Shown: positions 53,636 through 62,742, counted from the stretch's first letter. The stretch: DNA of 64,000 nt from Verrucomicrobiaceae bacterium (GCA_016795465.1 JAEUHK010000030.1:62001-126000), one strand, 5' to 3'. Translations and numbers: made by a program. The notes: generated from the letters alone by a model not told the origin.

Positions 53636-54307
53636 ATGGACACTCATCCCACATCCTCCTCCAACGAGCCGAAACTCCGCGATCACGTCTATGACGGCAT
53701 CCAGGAGTATGACCAGAAGCTCCCGAACTGGTGGCTTTTCACGCTCTACATCACCATCGTCTGGTTCATCGGCCACTGGCTCTGCTACTACCAGCTCGGC
53801 ATCGGCAGCTCCGACCAGGACGAAATGGACAAGGTCATCGCCGAGCAGAAGGCCGCGCGTGACAAGCAGACCGAAAACATCACCGACGAGCAGCTCTGGG
53901 CCATGTCCCGTGACCCGCAGGCCGTCGAGGCTGGCAAAGCGGTCTTCATGACCCCTGGCATGTGCGTCACCTGCCACGGCCCCGACCTCACCGGCACGCT
54001 CGCCGGAGCCAAACTGCCCGGTCTGCCGCTCCACGATCAGGAATGGAAGTATGGCGGCAAGCCCACCGAGATCTTCAAGATCGTCCGCAAAGGCTCACCC
54101 GATATCACCAAGGGCATGGCCGCCTGGGAAGCCGTGCTCGGCGTGCAAAAGGTCAGCCAGGTCGTAGCCTTCGTCCTCAGCAAGCACAAGGAAGGCGAGC
54201 CCATCACCAAGGCACCCGATGCTCCCGCCGCAGGCGCTGCCGCTCCTGCTGCTGGCACTGCCACTCCGGCACCTGCCCCAGCTCCCGCACCTGCTCCCAC
54301 CAAGTAA
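53636..54307 (+). CDS. ccoP: cbb3 oxidase subunit III (CcoP), monoheme
   Basis: The 223-residue protein starts with the FixP/CcoP N-terminal region (DHVYDGIQEYDQKLPNWW at about 16-33) and one membrane helix (about 32-55). A single cytochrome c domain carries CVTCHG at 110-115, and an Ala/Pro-rich tail follows from about 195. Classical CcoP has two hemes and about 290-310 residues; here only one CxxCH motif exists. It delivers electrons to CcoO/CcoN. A strong intrinsic terminator follows. Confidence 0.9.
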   Translation: MDTHPTSSSNEPKLRDHVYDGIQEYDQKLPNWWLFTLYITIVWFIGHWLCYYQLGIGSSDQDEMDKVIAEQKAARDKQTENITDEQLWAMSRDPQAVEAGKAVFMTPGMCVTCHGPDLTGTLAGAKLPGLPLHDQEWKYGGKPTEIFKIVRKGSPDITKGMAAWEAVLGVQKVSQVVAFVLSKHKEGEPITKAPDAPAAGAAAPAAGTATPAPAPAPAPAPTK

Positions 54308-54330
54308 GCAGCCCTTCCAAACCCTCTGTT

Positions 54331-54364
54331 GCGCCGCGTGAAACCCACGCGGCGCTTCTTTTTT
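54331..54364 (+). terminator. Rho-independent terminator of the cco operon
   Basis: GCGCCGCGTG pairs perfectly with CACGCGGCGC around an AAACC loop and is followed by TTCTTTTTT. It is the best canonical terminator in the window and is placed after ccoP, before a convergent gene. Confidence 0.92.
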
Positions 54365-54368
54365 GGCC

Positions 54369-55151
54369 TCAATAGGTTTGCCGCCACGACTCGATCATCT
54401 CATCACCCACCGGCAGTCGGCTCTTAATCGCCACTTCGATCTGACCTGAGGCCGACACGACATAGAAAATCGTCAAGTAATGCTCCGGCGGCAAATCTTG
54501 GCGGATCACTTCATTGCGACCCGCGATCGCCGCGAGGCTGCCATGCTGCGCCGCCTTCAGCGCCATCACGGTGGAGAGCACGAGACCGGGTTTCGGATTG
54601 TTGTTCCAAAGAATGCCACCCTCCGCATCGAGGATCGTCAGCAGCGAGCCAACAGGCAGCGCCTCCAAGGCACGCCGAGCATACGCGGCCAGCCTTGCCT
54701 CCGGTGTCTCGACCACCGGTGCGGCAGACTCGATCACGGGCAGCGAGTGACTCAAGATGCCCGCCTCGGCCGCACGATGCCGGATCATGCGCAAACGCTC
54801 GCGAATGCGATCCAGCGGCGGAGTAGCCTCCGGCTCCGTATGCACGGGCGTGGTATCCACGGGAGCCTCATCATGAGCCTCTTCGGGCTCTGCCGATGCC
54901 TCAGGCTCCAAAACAGGCTCTTCACGCATTGGCGGCAACGGAGGAAATTCGTCTCGAACAGGCTGCAAAGGCTCCACAGGCTCTGAAACAGCCTCTTCGA
55001 CAAAAAACGCCATCGGAGCCTCCGCGTCCGTTTCCGGCAGCGTGGCGATCTCCGCGGTCTCGGCAACCTCTTCAAGAGCCGCAGGTGCCTCCAGACGCTC
55101 CAGCAGGCTGTGCAGATGCGTCTCGTCAATCCAGGAGACTCGCGTGTTCAT
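54369..55151 (-). CDS. Acidic protein with roadblock-like C-terminal domain
   Basis: The 260-residue protein starts MNTRVSWIDETH at 55151 (an upstream in-frame start is less likely). Residues about 20-110 are acidic, Pro/Glu/Ala-rich and disordered. The C-terminal 105 residues have an alternating strand-helix pattern with GSLLTILDAEGGILWNNNP, VLSTVMALKAAQHG and a YLTIFYVVSASGQIEVAIKS strand pair, resembling a roadblock/LC7 (Longin-like) fold by eye. That is a weak call. It overlaps the ParA gene by 26 bp, so both are translated together; roadblock proteins pair with nucleotide-binding switches. No annotated family is certain. Confidence 0.65.
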   Translation of the reverse strand: MNTRVSWIDETHLHSLLERLEAPAALEEVAETAEIATLPETDAEAPMAFFVEEAVSEPVEPLQPVRDEFPPLPPMREEPVLEPEASAEPEEAHDEAPVDTTPVHTEPEATPPLDRIRERLRMIRHRAAEAGILSHSLPVIESAAPVVETPEARLAAYARRALEALPVGSLLTILDAEGGILWNNNPKPGLVLSTVMALKAAQHGSLAAIAGRNEVIRQDLPPEHYLTIFYVVSASGQIEVAIKSRLPVGDEMIESWRQTY

Positions 55152-55935
55152 GAGTTTTCTCGCGTTGTTTGGACATCCCGGCACGTTGCTCCAGCTCGGC
55201 GGCGATTTGATCAAAGATCAGCGCCTCCGGCGGCGGATTGCGTTTCGTCAGCGCCACCGGCACTCCGAGGGCGCTCGCATCGAGGAAAGACGGCATGCGG
55301 GGGATGCTCTGTTGGAAAAGAAGGTTCGCAGGCAGCATCTCACGCAGCTCACGGGCCACACGCAGGCTCATCTCATGCTCGCGCATCACCATCGTGAGCA
55401 AAATACCCGCCACTTTCACGCCCGCGCCTTCCGCACGAAAGCGTGCGAGCGTCTCCAGCATGTGCGGCACGCTGCGCACAGCCAGCGGCTCGGCCTGCTG
55501 CGGCAGGATCACATAGTCACACGCCTTCACAATCGTCTCCGACATGCCGTTGAGGCCTGCCGCGGTATCAAACAGCACGCAATCAATGCCGCGCAGCTCC
55601 GCCGCCCGCAGCAAATCGGCCACACGACCCGGCGCCTCGTGCATCACGGCCATCACGCGGGCACTCGCGTCCGTGAGGCCGGCCGGCATCACCTCCAGCT
55701 CGGGCAGGCGTGTGGTGATCACGAGGTTTGGCAGGTCACCACGCTTCAAAACGAACTCATAAAAGCCCTCGCGGCTTTTCGCACTCTTTGCCAATGACAG
55801 GCCCACGCCGCCCTGCGGGTCTGTGTCCACCAGCAGCACCCGCCAGCCGCGGCGGGCGAGCGAGTAAGCGAGGTTGATGCAGAGCGTGGTTTTACCCACG
55901 CCCCCTTTTTGACTGGCTGTTGAGATGGCGATCAC
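55126..55935 (-). CDS. parA: ParA/MinD-type ATPase
   Basis: The 269-residue P-loop ATPase has the deviant Walker A KGGVGKTTL at about 10-18 (with the signature Lys10), the Walker A' region VLLVDTDPQGGVG at about 33-45 and Walker B DCVLFDTAA near 117-125. The C-terminal segment SIPRMPSFLDASALGVPV is typical of ParA/Soj. No ParB gene is adjacent and nothing else points to a plasmid. The partner is the downstream acidic gene, which overlaps it by 26 bp. Chromosome or cargo positioning is a family inference. Confidence 0.9.
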   Translation of the reverse strand: MIAISTASQKGGVGKTTLCINLAYSLARRGWRVLLVDTDPQGGVGLSLAKSAKSREGFYEFVLKRGDLPNLVITTRLPELEVMPAGLTDASARVMAVMHEAPGRVADLLRAAELRGIDCVLFDTAAGLNGMSETIVKACDYVILPQQAEPLAVRSVPHMLETLARFRAEGAGVKVAGILLTMVMREHEMSLRVARELREMLPANLLFQQSIPRMPSFLDASALGVPVALTKRNPPPEALIFDQIAAELEQRAGMSKQREKTHEHASLLD

Positions 55936-55996
55936 GCGCCGATGCTAGGCTGTGTTTGAAAACAGGCAAACACGCCTCTCAACTTTCCACCCGGGC

Positions 55997-57367
55997 TCAG
56001 CCGGGACGAGCCAGGCTGATCGTGAACTGCGTGTGGCTGCCCTCCGCCGTGTCCACGCTCACCTCCCCGCCCATGCCCTGGATCATGCGGTAGCACAGGC
56101 TCAGGCCCAGCCCCATCCCCTGCCCCACCGGTTTCGTCGTGAAGAAGGGATCGAAAATCTTCGCCAGATTCGCCTGCGGAATGCCGGAGCCGTTGTCACG
56201 CACGATCAAAAGCACGCGTGAGTCCTGCTCGAAGGCTTTGAGCAAAATCTGGGCCTCCGCACGGCCTTGCAGCGCATCGAGGCTGTTTTGCACGAGGTTC
56301 AGCACGATCTGGATGAGATGGTTTTCATCCCCTTGCGCGATCAAGCCCTCCGGCACCTCGTCCACCAGCGTCACGCTGCGGTCGCTGATCTCCTTGTTCA
56401 GCAGACGCAGCGCCTTCCGCGTGATCTCATGCAGATTCACCGGCCGCGAGCCTCGATTCTCCGGGTGGGCAAAGGTGCGCAAATCGCTCACGATGGCCGC
56501 CACGCGGTCAATGCCCTCGCCAATGTCCGCCGCGATGCGGTTCACGGAATCGGCCACGTCCTCCGGCAGCCCTTTGCTCTTCTTCTTCAGCAGGAAGATC
56601 GCCGACTTCACATAGTTCAGCGGGTTGTTGATCTCATGCACGATGCCCGCGCTGAGTCGGCCGATGGAGGCGAGCTTCTCGCTTTGATCGAGCTGCAGCT
56701 CCGTCTCGCGCAGGCGCTTCAGCGTCGCAGTGAGTTCCTCATTTCGTGCGGCCAGCTCCTCGCGCTGGTCTTCGACCTTGCATCGTGCAGCAAACTCCCG
56801 CAGCCGGATCGCATGATGCTGACGGCTGCCAAAGTAGAGCACCACGCAATTCAGAAGGATGAAGCCCGTGTTGTTCACGAAGATACCCAGCGCCTTCGGA
56901 TCGCCACCGCGGAGCAGATTGGGCACGGTGGATGCAAAATAGGCCGCCAGCACCAGTGCCAGCGTGATGCCGATCTCGCGGAAGGTCCAGTGGAACACAA
57001 ACGACGTGGCCACGATGCACAGCGTGAGGCCCGCGTAGTAGCCGCTGCCCGGATCGCCGCTCAGATACATCATCGCCGAGATCATCACCGCCGGCAGCAG
57101 CGGCAGCACGATGGGATACACGCGGCACCAGCGCTGCCCCCACGAGCCATTCAGCGCCAGCAGCAGCGGCACGCACGAGGCCGCGCAGGCCAGCCGCAGC
57201 ACGAGGAACTCCCACTTCCGCTCCGGATAGGCCATCCAGTCCAGGAACCAGCACAGCGGCACCAGCACCATCACAAACCACGCGCCCATGCGTGCATTGC
57301 GCAGGTTCAGCTCCTGCTGCTCCTGCGCAAAACGGCTCTGGTTTGAGTCTGGAAGGCTCTCCGGCAT
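55997..57367 (-). CDS. Orphan membrane sensor histidine kinase
   Basis: The 456-residue kinase has about six N-terminal membrane helices (about 27-200), a short coiled linker (EELAARNEELTATLKRLRET) and a HisKA domain with AGIVHEINNPLNYVKSAIF (phosphorylated His in HEINN). A HATPase_c domain follows with NLVQNSLDAL, RDNGSGIP, FDPFFTTK and GQGMGLGLSLC. The membrane part resembles the multi-pass sensor of quorum or redox kinases with no periplasmic domain. No response regulator is adjacent. It is transcribed divergently from glycerate kinase over 126 bp. Confidence 0.92.
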   Translation of the reverse strand: MPESLPDSNQSRFAQEQQELNLRNARMGAWFVMVLVPLCWFLDWMAYPERKWEFLVLRLACAASCVPLLLALNGSWGQRWCRVYPIVLPLLPAVMISAMMYLSGDPGSGYYAGLTLCIVATSFVFHWTFREIGITLALVLAAYFASTVPNLLRGGDPKALGIFVNNTGFILLNCVVLYFGSRQHHAIRLREFAARCKVEDQREELAARNEELTATLKRLRETELQLDQSEKLASIGRLSAGIVHEINNPLNYVKSAIFLLKKKSKGLPEDVADSVNRIAADIGEGIDRVAAIVSDLRTFAHPENRGSRPVNLHEITRKALRLLNKEISDRSVTLVDEVPEGLIAQGDENHLIQIVLNLVQNSLDALQGRAEAQILLKAFEQDSRVLLIVRDNGSGIPQANLAKIFDPFFTTKPVGQGMGLGLSLCYRMIQGMGGEVSVDTAEGSHTQFTISLARPG

Positions 57368-57493
57368 GTGATTTGATGGTACTTAACGGTGAAGCCTTCC
57401 CGCTGGCAAGCCGCGTGGCATGTTTTTGCCACCAGCGGCAATCCAAAGCACACCTCTCCTTGTCTCCCCGCCGCCCTGTTTCATTGTCACCGC

Positions 57494-58621
57494 ATGCGCA
57501 TCCTCATCGCACCGGATAAATACAAAGGCAGCCTCTCCGCCACCGCCGTGGCGCAAAGCATCGCGGAGGCCTTCAATGGGCAGCCGGGGCACTTTGAGCT
57601 CGATCTCTGCCCCATCGCCGATGGAGGCGAAGGCACCGCCGAGGCCATCATCACCGCGAAAAACGGCTCGTGGGTCGAATGCCAGACCCTCGATGCCCAA
57701 AACCGCAGCGTGACCGCGAAATATGGTCAAGTGGCCTCGGAGGCCGTCATGGAGATGAGCGCCGCCAGCGGCCTCGCGATGGTGAGCGATCTCCCGCTCG
57801 ATCCGGCCACCGCCAGCACCTACGGCACCGGTTTGATGATGCTCGATGCCATCCGCCGCGGAGCCAAACGCATCATCATCGGCATCGGCGGCAGTGCCAC
57901 GAACGACGGTGGCACCGGAATGGCTCAGGCGCTTGGCTTCCTCTTTCTCGACGAGCATGGCAAAGCCCTCGAAAACGTCCCGCAAGACCTCGACAAGCTT
58001 CATCGCATCGAAGCGCCTTCAACTTGGGCCACCGAAATCCTCGTCGCCTGTGATGTGACCAATCCCCTGCTCGGCCTCGAAGGTTGCACACGCGTTTACG
58101 GCCCTCAGAAAGGCGTGAAGAACTTCGCCTTCTTCGAAAGCCGCCTCGAACGTCTCGCCCAAATCGTCGCCCGAGACCTCAACGTGAATCCGGCCGACGT
58201 TCCCGGTGCTGGCGCAGCAGGCGGTCTCGGCTTTGGCCTCATGGCCTTTTGCGGAGCAAAGCTCACCAGCGGCTTCGATTTGATCGCCGACCTCATCGAC
58301 CTCCGCCGCCGCGTGCAGGCCGCCGATCTCGTCATCACCGGTGAAGGCCGCGTGGATGCCCAAACCCTCCACGGCAAAGGCCCGATGGGTGTCGCACGCC
58401 TGGCTCGCGAGTTCGGAAAACCTGTCGCCGCCATCGCCGGCCTCATCGAGGCACGCGAGGCTCTCACGCCTCACTTTGATCATCTCATCCAAGTGAAGCC
58501 GGAAAACATGCCCATCACCGAAGCCATTCAAAAAGCCCGAGAACTCCTCACCGCGGCCTGCCGTGATCAATTGATGCCGAAAATCACAACTGCGGCGTCC
58601 AGCGGTGCTTGCGGCGGATGA
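57494..58621 (+). CDS. Glycerate kinase (GarK/GlxK type)
   Basis: The 375-residue enzyme phosphorylates D-glycerate. It has MRILIAPDKYKGSLSATAVA at the start, then PIADGGEGTAEAIITAKNG, IIIGIGGSATNDGGTGMAQA and GAGAAGGLGFGLMAF, and VITGEGRVDAQTLHGKGPMG near 310-330, all typical of the type II glycerate kinases. The ATG at 57494 is chosen because the longer frame start adds 35 unconserved residues. The 3' end overlaps the convergent ftsW gene by 38 bp. Confidence 0.93.
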   Translation: MRILIAPDKYKGSLSATAVAQSIAEAFNGQPGHFELDLCPIADGGEGTAEAIITAKNGSWVECQTLDAQNRSVTAKYGQVASEAVMEMSAASGLAMVSDLPLDPATASTYGTGLMMLDAIRRGAKRIIIGIGGSATNDGGTGMAQALGFLFLDEHGKALENVPQDLDKLHRIEAPSTWATEILVACDVTNPLLGLEGCTRVYGPQKGVKNFAFFESRLERLAQIVARDLNVNPADVPGAGAAGGLGFGLMAFCGAKLTSGFDLIADLIDLRRRVQAADLVITGEGRVDAQTLHGKGPMGVARLAREFGKPVAAIAGLIEAREALTPHFDHLIQVKPENMPITEAIQKARELLTAACRDQLMPKITTAASSGACGG

Positions 58622-59729
58622 CGGGGAGGTCTTCGCGGCGGAGGTGGACGCCTTGGCGGTGGATGTTGATGAGGATGCCGATGGCGATCATCGCGGCGAG
58701 CAGGCTGGAGCCGCCGTAGCTCACGAAGGGTAGCGGCAGGCCTTTGTTCGGCAGCAAAGCGGTGGTCACGCCCATGTTGAGAAGGGCCTCCATGCCGAGG
58801 AGGAAGGTGAGGCCGCTGCCGAGGAGTTTTCCAAAGCGATTCGGGGCATACGCGGCCACCATGAAGCCGCTCATGGCGAGCACGGCAAAGCCGAGGACGG
58901 TGCCCGCGGTGCCGCGGAGGCCGAGTTCCTCGCCAACCATGGGGAAGATGAAGTCGGTGTGGGCTTCGGGGAGGTAGGAGAGCTTCATGCGGCCCTCGCC
59001 GAGGCCACGGCCTTCGAGGCCGCCGGAGCCGAAAGCGAGCTTGGACACCCACTGCTGGAGGCCGAGCTTGTCTTTGTTGCCTTCGAGATCAAAAAGCACC
59101 ATCACGCGTTCGAAGCGGTTCGGGAGGAATTTGATGCCTGCGGCCAATCCACCGCCGACGAGCACAACGATGACGGCCAGGTAGCGCAGCTTCGTTCCTG
59201 CCACGAACATCACACCGAGGCCCACGACGGACGCGAGCAAGGCGCTGCCGAGGTCGAACTCGCAGCCGATGAGGCCCACGATGCCCATGAGGACGAGACC
59301 GGGCAGCAAAAAGCCGCGGCGGAAGGTGCGGACCATCGTTTCATGCGTGGCAAACCAGCCCGAGAGCGCGATGAGCAGGGCGATCTTCGCAAATTCAGAG
59401 GGCTGAATGCGAAACGAGCCTATCCCAATCCACCGACGCGAGCCATTGATCTTCACGCCCACGCCCGGGATGTAGCAAAGCACGAGCAACACGGCCGCGC
59501 CGATGAGGATGTGCCAGCGCCAGCGATGCCAGGCATTGAAATCAATCATCGCCGCCGCCCCACAGGCCACCAGCGAGATGCCGAGCCAGCTCAACTGCTT
59601 CCACACCGTCACATAATCCTCCGTCCCCTCCTGAGCCACCTCGAACGTCGTGCTCGCCAGCATCGTGATCCCCAGCGCGAGGAGTCCGATGACGGAGGCA
59701 AGAAGCAGGATGATGGAGTGACGGGACAT
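58584..59729 (-). CDS. ftsW: Cell-division SEDS protein FtsW
   Basis: The 381-residue protein has ten hydrophobic segments and SEDS motifs: KINGSRRWIGIGSFRIQPSE (loop with Arg-Trp), FPMVGEELGLRGTAGTVLGF and LLPNKGLPLPFVSYGGSSLL. FtsW polymerises septal peptidoglycan together with FtsI. The position in a mur cluster favours FtsW over RodA. The start at 59729 (MSRHSIILLL) fits; a frame reaching further upstream covers an antisense and repeat region. Its end overlaps the glycerate kinase gene, so it terminates this cluster; murG and murC are not adjacent. Confidence 0.9.
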   Translation of the reverse strand: MSRHSIILLLASVIGLLALGITMLASTTFEVAQEGTEDYVTVWKQLSWLGISLVACGAAAMIDFNAWHRWRWHILIGAAVLLVLCYIPGVGVKINGSRRWIGIGSFRIQPSEFAKIALLIALSGWFATHETMVRTFRRGFLLPGLVLMGIVGLIGCEFDLGSALLASVVGLGVMFVAGTKLRYLAVIVVLVGGGLAAGIKFLPNRFERVMVLFDLEGNKDKLGLQQWVSKLAFGSGGLEGRGLGEGRMKLSYLPEAHTDFIFPMVGEELGLRGTAGTVLGFAVLAMSGFMVAAYAPNRFGKLLGSGLTFLLGMEALLNMGVTTALLPNKGLPLPFVSYGGSSLLAAMIAIGILINIHRQGVHLRREDLPVIRRKHRWTPQL

Positions 59730-59737
59730 GGGGAATT

Positions 59738-60121
59738 CTAGATTTTTGATTCCTGATTTTTGATTCGACGCTCGCGAACGAGAGTCACCACCTCGCGCAC
59801 AAGGCAGACAGCAAAAGAGATGATCAAGGCAGGCAACCACCCAATGATAATCAAAGGGAAAACCATCCGCAGAGCAGGAAAGTGATAACACACGCGAACA
59901 TCCTGAAGCAGCAACGAAAGTATCTCCGGGACGACGAGTGACATCACACAGGACCAAACCAACAAACCACCCCACCCTGGAATGATGCCAGAACGAATCC
60001 GGCAGTCATTCCAAACTGCTCGCGCACATGGAATCAGGAAGACGCAGAGTAGGACCGCGCCGCCCCAATTGGCTATGGGTTTAAGCCAGTCTAGCTCAGC
60101 GGTATATTCATGGGCCTTCAT
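59738..60121 (-). CDS. Small membrane protein inserted before ftsW
   Basis: The 127-residue protein has three hydrophobic segments (about 17-35, 50-71, 84-108) and basic ends. I do not recognise a family. The C-terminus RIKNQESKI is encoded by two 12-bp direct repeats GATTTTTGATTC (59741-59752 and 59755-59766, plus-strand sense) just before ftsW. Its base composition is lower in GC than in flanking mur/fts genes, and no such gene occurs at this place in standard dcw clusters. It could be a recent insertion. If real it is co-transcribed with ftsW; 8 bp separate them. Confidence 0.6.
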   Translation of the reverse strand: MKAHEYTAELDWLKPIANWGGAVLLCVFLIPCARAVWNDCRIRSGIIPGWGGLLVWSCVMSLVVPEILSLLLQDVRVCYHFPALRMVFPLIIIGWLPALIISFAVCLVREVVTLVRERRIKNQESKI

Positions 60122-60162
60122 GTTTCAGAACTCTACGCCCTTCGCTCTTCGCCCTCTGCTTG

Positions 60163-61383
60163 TTACTTCGCCGGAATCGTGAGCTTCATCCCTTCGCGCA
60201 TGGCGTTGGGGTTCTTGATGTTGTTGGCCTTTTGGATGGCGGCGACGGATACGCCGTATTTGGCGGAGAGGCGGTAGAGGGTCTCACCGGAGGCGAGGGT
60301 GTGCGTCTTTGCGGTGCTCTTCGCGGCGGCGGGCTTCGGCGGGGTGTCTTTGGTGGACTTTTTCGTCGTGGCTTTGGGTGCGGGAGGAGCGTCGGCGAGG
60401 CGTTTGGTCATCTGGCTCGGTGTGGGAACCGGGTTGGGCTTGGCCAGCGGCTTGGGCTCGGGCTTCGCGACGACCTTTTTCGGCTCGGGCTTGGGTTCTG
60501 GTTTGAGTTCAGGCTTGGCTTCGACCTTCGGTGCGGGCGGAGGCTCGGGCTCGACTTTGGTGGCGGGAGGAGCGTCGTTGGCAGCGGCGAGGGCCCTTTC
60601 GGTCTCGGCGGTGGCATTGGCGAGTGCGGCCATGGCTTCAGGGTTCACGCGGCCGGTGATTTGCACGGCAGGAGCGGCATCGGTGGCCAGCGCGGCGATG
60701 GCGGGAGCTTCGGCGGCGGCGCTGAGGCTGTTGCCGACCGCAACGGACTCGCCGGGAGCGAGGAGGGACAGCGGTGCCGTGACCGCCGCGAGGCTCGCGG
60801 GGGCGTTTTCGGGCTTCACGAGCTCGCCCTGCGTTTCCGGCGGGGACTGGCGGCTCATGGCGAGGGCGGTGTCGCGGTCCACCGGCACGGCGGAGGGCAC
60901 GTCCTGCTTGGGCACATTGAGCAGCGTGCCGGGCTCGATCTGGATGCCTTTGTCGAGGCGGTTCATCTGAATGATGGTGTCCTCGGAGGTTCCGTGTTTT
61001 TCAGCGATGCTGCGGATGCTGTCGCCGGAGGCCACGGTGTATTGCTCCGTATGCTCATCGGGATTCGCGACGGCATTGGCCTGGGCATTGATGATGTCCT
61101 GGCTGGCCTGGGGAAGGCCGGAAGAGCTGGTCTGCGCACGAGCGGCCTGGGTGATGGTTTGCGCGGGAGCTTCCTCCTCGCCCATGAAATCATACACGAT
61201 GATGCCGCCGATGAGGACGACGTGGATGAGCAGCATGACCACGAACATGCGGGCCATGCCGGTGTTGGGCTCGTGCTGGTTCCATTCACCTTCGTCGGTG
61301 ACGAGGGCCACACGATGCTTGTGACGGTCGCCATCGATCAGTTTGATGATGAGCGAGTCTTTTTTGCTCCGTTTTGTTTTCAT
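60163..61383 (-). CDS. LysM-domain membrane protein in dcw cluster
   Basis: The 406-residue protein has a basic cytoplasmic start, one membrane helix (about 45-66) and two LysM domains. The first is at about 113-160 (YTVASGDSIRSIAEKHGTSE), the second at about 359-406 (HTLASGETLYRLSAKYGVSV). They are separated by a long Ala/Pro/Lys/Glu-rich linker. LysM binds the glycan part of peptidoglycan, so this is probably a periplasmic wall-bound division or cell-shape protein anchored in the inner membrane. It lies between murD and ftsW, where most bacteria have no gene. The membrane-plus-LysM layout recalls FtsN-like or SPOR proteins but with LysM. Confidence 0.87.
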   Translation of the reverse strand: MKTKRSKKDSLIIKLIDGDRHKHRVALVTDEGEWNQHEPNTGMARMFVVMLLIHVVLIGGIIVYDFMGEEEAPAQTITQAARAQTSSSGLPQASQDIINAQANAVANPDEHTEQYTVASGDSIRSIAEKHGTSEDTIIQMNRLDKGIQIEPGTLLNVPKQDVPSAVPVDRDTALAMSRQSPPETQGELVKPENAPASLAAVTAPLSLLAPGESVAVGNSLSAAAEAPAIAALATDAAPAVQITGRVNPEAMAALANATAETERALAAANDAPPATKVEPEPPPAPKVEAKPELKPEPKPEPKKVVAKPEPKPLAKPNPVPTPSQMTKRLADAPPAPKATTKKSTKDTPPKPAAAKSTAKTHTLASGETLYRLSAKYGVSVAAIQKANNIKNPNAMREGMKLTIPAK

Positions 61384-61429
61384 GGTGTGCGCTGGGTTCG
61401 GGTTGGTCGGGTTGTTGTCTTGAGAAAAA

Positions 61430-62734
61430 TCAGGTCAAAGCATTCACAGCATCGCGGAAGGCATCGCCGCGATGGCCGTAGCCGGTGTACATGTCGAAAG
61501 AGGAAGTGCCGGGGCTCAGGATGATGGCGTCACCGGGCTGGGAGAGCTGCGTGGCGAGCGAAACGGCCTCGGCCATGTCCTTGCCGCGTTGGCAGGGCAG
61601 CAGATCGCCAAAGGTCTGTTCAAGCTGCTGCGCGATCTCGCCGATGAAGACCATCGCACGCACCTGGCCCTTCAGCTCGGCACGCAGCGGCGTGTAGTCG
61701 AGCTGCTTGTCCTTCCCACCGGCGATGAGCACGATGGGTCGCTCTTGCGAACGCAGGCAGGCTTCGAGCGCATGGAGGTTGGTGGCCTTGGAATCGTTGA
61801 TGTACTCGCGATCCGCGAGCGTGCGGATGAGTTCGCAGCGATGCCGCGGCACTTCGTAGTCGGCCAAAGCCTTCAGCATGGCATCGAATTCAAGGCCGAA
61901 GACCTTTCCAGTCATCAAAGCGGCCAAAACGTTCTCCATGTTGTGCTTGCCACGCACTTTGAGATTCGCGGCGGAGCCGATCTCGTGGCCGGAATAGTAA
62001 AACTTGCCGTTTGCGTAGCTGTAGTCGGCTTCCGCGCCGTAAGCGGAAAACGTCCAGCGCTGCGCTTTGCCGCTCGAAACGCTCTCTCCGGCCCGGACGA
62101 TGGCGACATCGCTTTCCGTGCAGTTTTCGAAGATGCGGGCCTTCGCGGCAAAATACTCCGCCATGCCGGGATAGCGGTCGAGATGATCCGGGGCGAAGTT
62201 GAGCCACAGGCTGGCTTTCGCGCGAAACTTGCGGATGGTCTCCAATTGGAAGCTGCTGATCTCACACGCGAGCACGTCGTAGCGCACTCCGCTGGCGACG
62301 ACTTCACTCAAGGACATGCCGTGATTGCCGCAAGGAATCGACTTCATGCCGCAACCATTGAAAAGTGCCGCGATAAGCTCGGTGCAGGTGCTTTTGCCAT
62401 TCGTGCCGGTGATCGCGACGATCTGCATGTCGGTCAGGTTGAACGCGAACTCCGTTTCACCGACGAGCGGCACGCCCACAGCAGTGAATTTGGCCGGAAG
62501 CGGCCAATGCTCGTCCAAACCGGGGCTGATGATGACGAGATCGAAGTCACCCGGCTTCACAATGAGATCACGAGCGGCCAGGCCGAGCACGCATGTGAAG
62601 TCCTCGACCAGCTTCGCCTTGTCGCCTTCATCGAAAATGGTGACCGCCGCGCCATGCAAACGCGCCAAACGAGCGGCACCGAGGCCGCTGCGTCCAGCAC
62701 CGAGAATGGCAAGGCGTTGTGAGGCGAATTTCAT
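61430..62734 (-). CDS. murD: UDP-N-acetylmuramoylalanine-D-glutamate ligase
   Basis: The 434-residue Mur ligase adds D-Glu to UDP-MurNAc-L-Ala. The N-terminal Rossmann domain shows LAILGAGRSGLGAARLA. The ATP-binding loop is AITGTNGKSTCTELIAALF near 109-127, followed by FAPDHLDRYPG and YINDSKATNLHALEACL (the DSKAT motif near 310). The C-terminal domain has VLIAGGKDKQLDY and LSPGTSSFDMY. It is in the usual place after mraY. The 87-bp gap to mraY is filled by an inverted repeat. Confidence 0.93.
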   Translation of the reverse strand: MKFASQRLAILGAGRSGLGAARLARLHGAAVTIFDEGDKAKLVEDFTCVLGLAARDLIVKPGDFDLVIISPGLDEHWPLPAKFTAVGVPLVGETEFAFNLTDMQIVAITGTNGKSTCTELIAALFNGCGMKSIPCGNHGMSLSEVVASGVRYDVLACEISSFQLETIRKFRAKASLWLNFAPDHLDRYPGMAEYFAAKARIFENCTESDVAIVRAGESVSSGKAQRWTFSAYGAEADYSYANGKFYYSGHEIGSAANLKVRGKHNMENVLAALMTGKVFGLEFDAMLKALADYEVPRHRCELIRTLADREYINDSKATNLHALEACLRSQERPIVLIAGGKDKQLDYTPLRAELKGQVRAMVFIGEIAQQLEQTFGDLLPCQRGKDMAEAVSLATQLSQPGDAIILSPGTSSFDMYTGYGHRGDAFRDAVNALT

Positions 62735-62742
62735 GGAGAAGG

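Noticed and set aside
55126..55935. ParA as evidence of a plasmid or integrated plasmid
   Set aside because: There is no ParB, replication gene or parS-like array, and the surroundings are core chromosomal genes (cco, glycerate kinase, dcw).
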